Assembly (NCBI GenBank): GCA_041576015.1
Contig: JBFGLT010000018.1
Location: 1-30,672, forward strand
Origin: JABDIY01 sp041576015
Lineage (GTDB): Bacteria; Actinomycetota; Acidimicrobiia; Acidimicrobiales; SZUA-35
Length of the DNA stretch: 30,672 nucleotides
Reading direction: 5' to 3'
The notes under the pieces are model-generated. The model had not been told where the DNA came from. It ran no database searches and saw nothing but the letters and a program-made list of their open reading frames with translations. Shown in pieces: positions 7,451-14,132 of the stretch. Made by a program: the position numbers and the translations under genes. Each line of letters starts with the position of its first letter. Position 1 is the stretch's first letter.

Positions 7451-8064
7451 CCACCCTGGCCGGCGCCGCCGAAGCGCTCGCCCAGCGGCACCAGGCCCAG
7501 GAGCCGGCCGCCACCGACGAGGACCGCTCGCTGGTGAACTACGCCGAGGCACCCCACGCCGGCGACTGGTCGCTTCGGTCGGCACTGGTACGTCTGGCCC
7601 AACCACATCCGCGCCGAGCCGAAGCGGTTCTCGACCTGGTCCGACGGCTCGACCACGCCCTCGCGCCCATGACCCGGGAGATCCAGCGGCGTGGAGTGAT
7701 CACCCAGCGCACCCTCCCTCGCCCCGACGGAACCCAGCCCGTGCCGGACGGCCGTACCGTCGACCTCGCGGTGCTGATCGAGGACCGGCCCGGCGATGCC
7801 GTCGAGGTCATCGACGGGTACGAGCGCGTCACAGAGCTGTCCGAGATCGAGCGAGGCGCCGTGCCCCTCTTGGCCTGTGCCCTGGTGTTCGACCGGCTGG
7901 CCGGCACCCTGGCCGGCTGGGCGTCGAGCGGCTCGGCCAATCCTCCGATCACCACCATCGACCGCGCCTGCCGGTCGCTGCTCGAATGCCTCGACACGCT
8001 GGGTGTTCCGGTCGAGGCTCGGCCGGCGACCCGCCCACCACGCAGCCGGTCCGAGCGACGCTGA
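7447..8064 (+). CDS. Unknown protein coupled to the 8-oxoguanine deaminase; possible degenerate phosphotransferase C-lobe
   Basis: I do not recognise a family with confidence. The 205-residue soluble protein starts at GTG 7447, which overlaps the deaminase TGA (GTGA), so translation is probably coupled and the two products probably act together. It has no signal peptide or membrane segment. The stretch from about residue 97 to 160 (GRTVDLAVLIED, then IDGYERVTEL, then a helix with PLLACALVFDRLAG) looks like the end of the C-terminal lobe of APH/ThrB-type kinases. The catalytic HGD and DFG-like motifs are not evident, so a kinase activity cannot be claimed. Its stop is only 6 bp from the end of the convergent gene. 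Confidence 0.75.
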   Translation: MTTLAGAAEALAQRHQAQEPAATDEDRSLVNYAEAPHAGDWSLRSALVRLAQPHPRRAEAVLDLVRRLDHALAPMTREIQRRGVITQRTLPRPDGTQPVPDGRTVDLAVLIEDRPGDAVEVIDGYERVTELSEIERGAVPLLACALVFDRLAGTLAGWASSGSANPPITTIDRACRSLLECLDTLGVPVEARPATRPPRSRSERR

Positions 8065-8070
8065 CGCCGG

Positions 8071-8580
8071 TCATGCGGCGGCGATGTCGAGGTCCTTCAG
8101 GTAGCCGCGAACCAACCGGCAGGCCCACTCGTAGTGGCTCGAGGTCGCCGAGACGGCGTACGACCCCACCGACGTGGATCCCGTCCACGGGTACCTGCAC
8201 TTCTCGAACAGGTCGTCTCCGTAGCTGGAGACGACCTCGCACACTTCGCGATGGGAGGTGTCCAGCCCGAGGACGACCTCGTCCCACGTGTCGTTCTTGG
8301 ATTCCTCATAGAGGTCCGCATTGAGCTCGGGCGTCATTCGCCACGTGAACCCGGGCGCCGGCATCTCGGGCTGTCCGCCGGTCCGGCCTTCGTCCTCCCA
8401 GCCGAGGAACAGCAGATGCCAGGCTCGGAGGTGTGCCAGAAGGTCCTTGAGGGACCAATGCTCGCAGACGCCGGGGGTGGCGCGGTCCGATGGTGGCGCA
8501 CGATCGACGAGGTCGAGCAGTTCCCTGTAGCCCTGCTCCGCAGCATCGAGCAGCTCGAGGCGGTTCGTCGGCCTCGTCAT
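8071..8580 (-). CDS. ClbS/DfsB-family four-helix (DinB-like) protein
   Basis: This 169-residue cytoplasmic protein has the DinB/ClbS-like layout: an N-terminal helix beginning with NRLELLDAAEQGY, the WSLKDLLAHLRAWH segment with GWEDEG, and a final helix with SSHYEWACRLVRGYL. Family members include the colibactin self-resistance protein ClbS and many uncharacterised proteins, some acting on reactive small molecules. The real substrate here is unknown. The ATG start at 8580 follows TACGTT by 6 nt, so it is probably leaderless and has its own promoter. It converges with the 7447-8064 gene and diverges from the PLP enzyme at 8665. Confidence 0.75.
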   Translation of the reverse strand: MTRPTNRLELLDAAEQGYRELLDLVDRAPPSDRATPGVCEHWSLKDLLAHLRAWHLLFLGWEDEGRTGGQPEMPAPGFTWRMTPELNADLYEESKNDTWDEVVLGLDTSHREVCEVVSSYGDDLFEKCRYPWTGSTSVGSYAVSATSSHYEWACRLVRGYLKDLDIAAA

Positions 8581-8586
8581 GGCCCA

Positions 8587-8592
8587 AACGTA
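8587..8592 (-). promoter_or_regulatory. -10 hexamer of the ClbS-like gene
   Basis: On the minus strand TACGTT ends 6 nt before the ATG at 8580. No Shine-Dalgarno sequence fits between them, so a leaderless transcript is likely. Confidence 0.5.
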
Positions 8593-8652
8593 CCCGCGGG
8601 GCGCCGATTCAAGTAGTGACCAAGGTCCCCGGCGGGTCCGATCCGGCCGTCC

Positions 8653-8658
8653 TACGCT
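8653..8658 (+). promoter_or_regulatory. -10 hexamer of the D-cysteine desulfhydrase-like gene
   Basis: TACGCT ends 6 nt before the ATG at 8665. It is the same hexamer and spacing as the leftward operon promoter at 5463-5468. No convincing -35 is seen. Confidence 0.5.
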
Positions 8659-8664
8659 GGCGCG

Positions 8665-9645
8665 ATGCAGATCGCACGGGCTCGGTCGCGCCTGGAGGCA
8701 CTTCCCCGTTCGGGCCTCGGACAGTGGCCGACACCCCTACACCGGATCGAGCGGTTCAGCGACACGATCGGTACCGAGGTCTGGATCAAACGCGACGACA
8801 TCCAAGCGGTCACCCTCGCCGGGAACAAGCTCCGAAAATTCGATCTCGTCCTGGGTGATGCGGTTGCCCGGGGCAAGGACACCCTGGTGACGACCGGCGC
8901 TCCCCAGTCCAACTCGGCCCGCACCGGCGCCGCCGCAGCCGTCGGCCTCGGGATGAGGGCGGTCCTCCTGTTGTCGGGCGACCGACCCCGGACGTTGCGG
9001 GCCAATCTCCTGATCGACGAGCTCGTGGGCGCCGAGATCCGCTACGCCGGCAAGGCCACCTGGGCCGAACTGAATGCCGGGGTCAACGACATCGTCGCCG
9101 AGCTCCACCGCAAAGGTCACAGTCCGATGGCCGCCCCTCTTGGCTGCAGTTCACCGCTCGGCGCCCTCGGGTTCGCTCGTGCCTTCCTCGAGCTCGACAC
9201 CCAGCTCCGGGAGATGGCGATCACCCCGATGGCCGTCGTGCACGCCTCGACTTCGGGGGGCACCCACGCCGGGCTGCTCGTCGGTCGGGTCCTGGCCCGC
9301 TCGACCGTTCCGATCATCGGGATCGATGTCGGGGCCATCTACGACGATCCGAACTCGTCGATCGCAGGGCTCGCCAATGAGGCAGCCCAGCTGATCGGGC
9401 TGGACCTCGACCTCACCGGCCAGGATCTGTGGATTACGACCGACCAACTCGGCGGTGGGTATGGGGAGTCGACCCCGGCCGGCGACGAGGCCATCGACCT
9501 GCTGGGTCGGGCCGAGGCGATCCTCGTCGACCCCGTGTACTCGGGAAAGGGACTGGCCGGCCTGATCGAACTCGTGCGCTCCGGCCTCGGCCGCGGCCCG
9601 CTCGTGTTCTGGCACACCGGCGGCTACCACGCCCTCTTCCGCTAG
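8665..9645 (+). CDS. D-cysteine desulfhydrase / ACC deaminase-family PLP enzyme
   Basis: This 326-residue fold-type II PLP enzyme is predicted to release ammonia (and sulfide) from a D-amino acid such as D-cysteine. The PLP lysine is Lys55 in LAGNKLRKFD. The phosphate/substrate loop GAPQSNSART follows at about residue 78, and STSGGTHAG is the glycine-rich PLP phosphate loop. WPTPLHRIERFS and IKRDDI near the N-terminus are typical of the DcyD/ACC deaminase family. The motifs alone do not separate D-cysteine desulfhydrase from ACC deaminase or diaminopropionate-lyase-like relatives. The start follows a leaderless-type TACGCT. The stop codon lies inside a 12-bp palindrome and a short repeat follows directly. 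Confidence 0.82.
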   Translation: MQIARARSRLEALPRSGLGQWPTPLHRIERFSDTIGTEVWIKRDDIQAVTLAGNKLRKFDLVLGDAVARGKDTLVTTGAPQSNSARTGAAAAVGLGMRAVLLLSGDRPRTLRANLLIDELVGAEIRYAGKATWAELNAGVNDIVAELHRKGHSPMAAPLGCSSPLGALGFARAFLELDTQLREMAITPMAVVHASTSGGTHAGLLVGRVLARSTVPIIGIDVGAIYDDPNSSIAGLANEAAQLIGLDLDLTGQDLWITTDQLGGGYGESTPAGDEAIDLLGRAEAILVDPVYSGKGLAGLIELVRSGLGRGPLVFWHTGGYHALFR

Positions 9646-9653
9646 CCGGCTAG
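9642..9653. repeat. 12-bp perfect palindrome over the stop codon
   Basis: CTAGCCGGCTAG contains the TAG stop of the PLP enzyme (9643-9645) and abuts the interspersed repeat at 9653-9676. It could form a short hairpin, but no T-run follows, so an intrinsic terminator is not supported. Confidence 0.4.
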
Positions 9654-9676
9654 GGGTCAGGTCTACGTTTGCCTCG
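9653..9676 (-). repeat. Short interspersed repeat, copy A
   Basis: These 24 bases are the exact reverse complement of 24730-24753. On the minus strand the core is CGTAGACCTGACCCC, preceded by CGAGGCAAA. The copy lies directly after the stop of the D-cysteine desulfhydrase-like gene, between two monocistronic genes. Confidence 0.8.
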
Positions 9677-9711
9677 AAGGTGCCAGGTCCGCCCTCGACG
9701 CGGACGCAGTG

Positions 9712-9717
9712 CATACT
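9712..9717 (+). promoter_or_regulatory. Possible -10 hexamer of the Cys/Met-metabolism PLP gene
   Basis: CATACT ends 5 nt before the GTG at 9723. It departs from TANNNT at the first base. It supports the GTG start, but only weakly. Confidence 0.35.
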
Positions 9718-9722
9718 GCGGT

Positions 9723-10832
9723 GTGGCATCTGCATCGGAGTGGTCCGTCGCCTCGTGGCTGGTCAGCGAAGGGCGACCGGACGGGCCGGGACAGCCGTTG
9801 AACACTCCGCTCGTTCCCGCATCCACCTTCATCAACGGAGGGGACTTCGGGTACGCCCGGGACGACGGCACGCCGACCTGGGTGGCCCTCGAGCAGCTCA
9901 TGGGCAGGCTCGAGGGTGGAACAGCACTCGCCTTCGCATCGGGAATGGCGGCTGTGGCAGCGGTGTTCGAACTGCTCCCGGTCGGCGCCCACATCGTCTG
10001 GCCCGACGACTGTTACCAGGGAGTGGCCGGTGTCGTGACCGCCGGCGAACGGCAGGGACGGTGGACCAGCCGCCGGATCCCGGTAGCCGACACCGTCCAG
10101 TGGGTGGACGCTGCCGCCTCGGCCGACCTGATCTGGATCGAGAGCCCGTCGAACCCCCTACTCAGCATCGCTGACCTGCCAGCCATCGCATCGGCGAGCC
10201 GCAGAACAGGCTCGATTCTGGCCGTCGACAACACGCTGGCGACCCCGCTGAACCAGCGCCCGCTGGCCGTCGGAGCTGACATCTCGATGACCTCGGCGAC
10301 CAAGTTCATCGGCGGGCACTCCGATCTCCTCTGTGGGATCACCGTGTGCGGCGACGACGAGCTCGCAACCCGAATCGCCGAGGTACGTCTCCTGCACGGC
10401 GCCACCCCCGGCAACCTCGAGGCATATCTCGCCGTCCGAGGTCTCCGGACCCTTGCGCTCCGCATGGAACGAGCCCAGGCCAACGCCGTCGATCTCGCCG
10501 CCCGACTCGTCGATCACCCGGCGGTAGGCTCCGTGCGGTACCCCGGAATGCCCGCCCATCCTCAGCACGAACTGGCCGCCCGCCTCCTCGACGGGTTCGG
10601 CACGATCGTCTCGTTCGACGTGAACGGCGGAGCACGCGCCGCCGATTCGTTCCTGAGCCGGGTCCGGTTGATCGTGCACGCCACCAGTTTCGGATCGGTC
10701 GAGTCGACGATCGAGCGCCGGTCGGCCATCCCGGGTCAGGAGCATCTCCCGGCCGGCCTGGTGCGCATGAACGTCGGCATCGAAGACGTGGAAGACCTAT
10801 GGCGAGACCTCGACCAGGCCCTGGCCGTATGA
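9723..10832 (+). CDS. Cystathionine gamma-synthase / lyase-family PLP enzyme (Cys/Met metabolism)
   Basis: This 369-residue fold-type I trans-sulfuration enzyme would act on cystathionine, O-acyl-homoserine or a related sulfur amino acid. The PLP lysine is Lys194 in SATKFIGGHSD, and Asp169 in AVDNTLATP binds the pyridine nitrogen. LAFASGMAAV (about 69-78), IESPSNPLL and the C-terminal VHATSFGSVESTIERRS are all family signatures. The chosen GTG start at 9723 gives the usual N-terminus (VASWLVSEG). The same frame is open further upstream to 9669, but that part has no family match and overlaps the repeat. The family cannot be resolved into synthase, beta- or gamma-lyase by motif alone. The neighbouring D-cysteine desulfhydrase-like gene suggests a shared sulfur amino acid role. 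Confidence 0.85.
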   Translation: MASASEWSVASWLVSEGRPDGPGQPLNTPLVPASTFINGGDFGYARDDGTPTWVALEQLMGRLEGGTALAFASGMAAVAAVFELLPVGAHIVWPDDCYQGVAGVVTAGERQGRWTSRRIPVADTVQWVDAAASADLIWIESPSNPLLSIADLPAIASASRRTGSILAVDNTLATPLNQRPLAVGADISMTSATKFIGGHSDLLCGITVCGDDELATRIAEVRLLHGATPGNLEAYLAVRGLRTLALRMERAQANAVDLAARLVDHPAVGSVRYPGMPAHPQHELAARLLDGFGTIVSFDVNGGARAADSFLSRVRLIVHATSFGSVESTIERRSAIPGQEHLPAGLVRMNVGIEDVEDLWRDLDQALAV

Positions 10833-10865
10833 CGGCCGGCGCACACCGATCGAGCGGCCGCTCAA

Positions 10866-10871
10866 TAGAGT
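10866..10871 (+). promoter_or_regulatory. -10 hexamer of the dienelactone hydrolase-like gene
   Basis: TAGAGT ends 6 nt before the ATG at 10878, with no Shine-Dalgarno sequence. It is the same hexamer as that of the regulator gene at 5571. Confidence 0.5.
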
Positions 10872-10877
10872 TCCGAC

Positions 10878-11657
10878 ATGGCGTTGATCGACTACACGAG
10901 GACGTCGTTCACCCACGAGGGCGTCACTCGGGATGTCCTGACGCTCGCACCTGACGGACCGCCCGATCGCGGCGTCATCGTCATCCACGAATTGCCTGGA
11001 ATCACCCCGGCTGTCATGGCATTCGCCGAACGGCTGGTCGACCGCGGGGCCGTCGTATGGCTCCCGTCGTTGGTGGGGACGCCCGGGCAGGAACCCACGG
11101 CCCTCTACCTGGCGCAATCGTTCGCCAAGGTCTGCGTCGCCAGAGAGTTCGCCTACTGGGCGACCGACACAACAGCACCGGTGGTCGACTGGCTGCGAGC
11201 CCTGGCCCGAGCCCTCAGCTCGGAGCTCGGCGGCCGACCCGTCGGGGCGGTCGGGATGTGCTTCTCCGGCGGGTTCGCGCTCGCCATGGCCACCGACCCG
11301 GCGGTCGTTGCGCCCGTGATCGCCCAGCCCGCCGCTCCCGGCCCGATCGGCGCCGAACGTCGAAGGTCGCTGCACGTGTCGGAGCTTGACCTGGCGCAGG
11401 TCATCGAGAACGGCTGCGCGGTCATGGGTCTACGGTTTACGGGCGACCAGTTCGTCCCCGCCGCCCGGTTCGAGACGCTGAACGAAGCCTTCGGGGACCG
11501 CTTCATCGCCGTGGAGATCACGAGTCCCGACCGTGCGCTCGACATCAAGCCGTGGGCCCATTCGATCCTGACCGAGGACCTGATCGACGTGCCCGGGCAT
11601 CCCACCCACGCTGCCCTCCACGAGGTGCTGGACTTCGTCGACAGCCAGCTTCGGTAG
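10878..11657 (+). CDS. Dienelactone hydrolase-family alpha/beta hydrolase
   Basis: This 259-residue cytoplasmic hydrolase has the dienelactone hydrolase pattern: IVIHELPGIT (Glu38), a nucleophile elbow GMCFSGG with Cys128, the strand/acid segment GLRFTGDQFVP (Asp190) and a C-terminal histidine in the PGHPTHAALHEVL segment. A cysteine nucleophile separates it from serine esterases. Its natural substrate is unknown, since few family members act on true dienelactones. It is probably monocistronic and leaderless. The helicase gene begins 20 bp later with its own promoter hexamer. Confidence 0.78.
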   Translation: MALIDYTRTSFTHEGVTRDVLTLAPDGPPDRGVIVIHELPGITPAVMAFAERLVDRGAVVWLPSLVGTPGQEPTALYLAQSFAKVCVAREFAYWATDTTAPVVDWLRALARALSSELGGRPVGAVGMCFSGGFALAMATDPAVVAPVIAQPAAPGPIGAERRRSLHVSELDLAQVIENGCAVMGLRFTGDQFVPAARFETLNEAFGDRFIAVEITSPDRALDIKPWAHSILTEDLIDVPGHPTHAALHEVLDFVDSQLR

Positions 11658-11665
11658 CGCCGAGC

Positions 11666-11671
11666 TAGCGT
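11666..11671 (+). promoter_or_regulatory. -10 hexamer of hrpB
   Basis: TAGCGT ends 6 nt before the GTG at 11678. It supports GTG as the true start and a leaderless message. Confidence 0.5.
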
Positions 11672-11677
11672 GCACGG

Positions 11678-14086
11678 GTGCGCCGGCGACCCGACCGAGC
11701 CCTCGTCGTTCCCCGAACCGGTCTCCCGGTCGAGCGGGCCATCAACGCCATCGCCGAAGCTCTGGAATCGACCGGAACGCTGGTCCTCAGCGCCGAACCC
11801 GGCGCCGGGAAGTCCTCCCTTGTTCCGCTGGTCGCCGCCAACCACACCGACGCCCGGGTGGTGCTGCTGCAGCCCCGGCGGCTGGCAGCACGGGCCACTG
11901 CGTTCCGGCTCGCCGATCTCATCGGCGAGGACATCGGACGAACGATCGGCCTCACGATGCGAGGTGAGCGACGTGTCGATCGGACGACGCGCATCGAGGT
12001 GGTGACCGAGGCGGTTCTGACCAACCGGCTGCTCGCCGACCCGGAGCTGCCCGGCATCGGCTGTGTGATCTTCGACGAGTTCCACGAACGCAGTCTCGAC
12101 GCCGACCTCGGACTGGGCATGGCCATCGAGTCGCGAGCTCTGCTGCGTCCAGACCTGCAGATCGTGGTGATGTCGGCCACGATCGACACCGAGCCGGTCT
12201 CTCGCCTGCTCGATGATGCCCCGGTGGTGGCGGTACCCGGTCGGGCCCATCCCGTGGTCACGGTCCGCCGGCAACGACCGGTCCGATCGGCCTGGGTGAA
12301 CGAGGTCGCCGCCGCAACTCTCGAAGCGCTCGCTTCGCATCCTGGCGACGCCCTCATCTTCGCACCAGGTCGGGCTGAGGTGGAGCGAGTGCGAAGAACG
12401 CTCGAAGGGCGGACCACCGCCGCCGTCCATGCGCTGCACGGGGGAACGACCGCAGCCCGACAGCGAGCGCTTCTTCGTCCCGGAACCGAACGGCGCGTCA
12501 TCGTCGCTACCGCCGTCGCCGAGACGTCGGTGACCGTCCCGGGCGTCCGGATCGTGATCGACGGCGGACTGGCCCGACGACCACGATTCGACCCGACGTC
12601 GGGACTGGGGCATCTCGAGACGGTGTTTGTCCCCCGGTTCGGCGCCGACCAGCGACGGGGACGGGCGGGCCGGACCGACGACGGACTCTGCGTGCGCTTG
12701 TGGTCCGCCGAGGACGAGCGTCACCTCGATGAATCGTTCGAACCGGAGATCGTCGCCGGAGATCCGCTGCCGATCAGCTTCGCCCTGTGCCGGTGGGGCG
12801 ACCCGGATGCTGCCGAGCTCCCGTTGCTGGATCATCCCGGAGGCCGCCGTCTGGCGGCCGGCCGCACCGTTCTCGCGCAGCTGGGATTGATCGACGAGAC
12901 CGGCCGGCCGACCACGCTCGGGCGGGCCGCCGGGGACCTCCCCGTGCATCCGCGTTCTGCGGCCGCCCTCCTGGCCGCCTCCGGGACTCCGGCTGCCGCA
13001 GGGGTCCTCACCGCCGTCGCCGCACTCGAAGAGGACCTGCGTCTGCCCGGCGCCGATCTCGGAGATCTGGGGTCACTACCACAGGACCGCCTTGCGAGAG
13101 CTGCATCGCATCTGCGACGTCGCACGCGTCACCTTCCATCATCTGCCGCCGAGAGCCAGCCGGCCGACCTCGTCGAAGCCTTGCTCGATGCATGGCCCGA
13201 CCGTCTGGCAGCGGCCCGACCGGAGCGGCCCGATCGGTTCCAGATGGCCACCGGCTCGGGCGTCAGCGTCCCCGCCGGTTCCCCGCTTGTCGGCGCGCCG
13301 TTCCTGGTCGTCGCCACGGCCGGTGGCAGCAGCCGATCAGATCTGGTCGTCCGTGCCGCCGTTGCCACCGATCGTCGAACCGTCCTCGACAGGCTGGGCG
13401 ATCGCATTACGACGACCGACGTTGTCGAGTGGGACGACCGTCTCGACCGTGTCGTTGCGTGGCGGGTCCAGCGACTCGGCGCCATCGTGCTCCACCGTGA
13501 GCCGCTCCCCCACCCGAACCCGGAGGCGATCCGCGAGGCGCTGCTCAGCGCCGTTCATCGCCAGGGTCTGGACCGTCTGACCTGGTCCGCTGAGGGCCGG
13601 CAGCTGCGCGCCCGGCTGGCGTGGCTGCACGGCGAGGACCCGGACAACTGGCCCGACGTGAGCGACGATGCTCTCGTCGAACAGCTGGAGCGATGGCTGG
13701 ACCTCAGCGGCGCCGAGTCACTCGCCGAGGTGCACATCGGCGGGGAGCTGGCGAGGCTGCTCGACTGGCGCCAGCGACGGGAGCTCGACCAACTGGCTCC
13801 TCCGGCTATGAGACCGCCCCGCGGAGCTCTCCGGCGGATCGACTACGCCGATGGCCGCCCGGTGTGGCCGGTTCGAATTCAACAGCTGTTCGGGCTTGAC
13901 GAGCACCCCACCGTCGGTCCCAAACGAACCCCGGTCGTCATCGAACTGCTCACGCCGGCCGACCGACCCGCACAGGTGACCACCGATCTTCCGGGGTTCT
14001 GGCGAGGGTCCTATGCGAACGTACGGGCCGAACTGCGCGGCCGCTACCCCAAACACGCATGGCCCGAGGATCCACTGCCGGCCTGA
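11678..14086 (+). CDS. hrpB: ATP-dependent RNA helicase HrpB
   Basis: This is an 802-residue DEAH-type helicase, the normal HrpB length. Motif I is GAGKSS at 42-47, and the Walker B/motif II is DEFHER at 133-138 (the HrpB form of DEAH). Motif III is MSATID at 165-170. HALHGG, ATAVAETSVTVPG and QRRGRAGR (325-332) complete the helicase core. The HrpB C-terminal signature DLPGFWRGSYANVRAELRGR is present. The family's cellular role is not well defined, though RNA processing or ribosome-related work is likely. The start is GTG with a leaderless-type promoter. The gene appears single and intact. A long open frame exists on the opposite strand over its first half, but that is a GC-driven shadow. Confidence 0.93.
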   Translation: MRRRPDRALVVPRTGLPVERAINAIAEALESTGTLVLSAEPGAGKSSLVPLVAANHTDARVVLLQPRRLAARATAFRLADLIGEDIGRTIGLTMRGERRVDRTTRIEVVTEAVLTNRLLADPELPGIGCVIFDEFHERSLDADLGLGMAIESRALLRPDLQIVVMSATIDTEPVSRLLDDAPVVAVPGRAHPVVTVRRQRPVRSAWVNEVAAATLEALASHPGDALIFAPGRAEVERVRRTLEGRTTAAVHALHGGTTAARQRALLRPGTERRVIVATAVAETSVTVPGVRIVIDGGLARRPRFDPTSGLGHLETVFVPRFGADQRRGRAGRTDDGLCVRLWSAEDERHLDESFEPEIVAGDPLPISFALCRWGDPDAAELPLLDHPGGRRLAAGRTVLAQLGLIDETGRPTTLGRAAGDLPVHPRSAAALLAASGTPAAAGVLTAVAALEEDLRLPGADLGDLGSLPQDRLARAASHLRRRTRHLPSSAAESQPADLVEALLDAWPDRLAAARPERPDRFQMATGSGVSVPAGSPLVGAPFLVVATAGGSSRSDLVVRAAVATDRRTVLDRLGDRITTTDVVEWDDRLDRVVAWRVQRLGAIVLHREPLPHPNPEAIREALLSAVHRQGLDRLTWSAEGRQLRARLAWLHGEDPDNWPDVSDDALVEQLERWLDLSGAESLAEVHIGGELARLLDWRQRRELDQLAPPAMRPPRGALRRIDYADGRPVWPVRIQQLFGLDEHPTVGPKRTPVVIELLTPADRPAQVTTDLPGFWRGSYANVRAELRGRYPKHAWPEDPLPA

Positions 14087-14120
14087 ACGGCCAACCAGGT
14101 TCTGGTCCCGGCTCCGGGAG

Positions 14121-14126
14121 TAGGTT
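14121..14126 (+). promoter_or_regulatory. -10 hexamer of the gamma-glutamyltransferase-family gene
   Basis: TAGGTT ends 6 nt before the ATG at 14133. No Shine-Dalgarno sequence is visible. Confidence 0.5.
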
Positions 14127-14132
14127 CGGTCC

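Noticed and set aside
11153..12949. Minus-strand open frame of 598 codons over hrpB
   Set aside because: The + strand carries all helicase motifs. The minus frame is low-complexity (Asp/Gly/Arg/His) and spans two unrelated genes.
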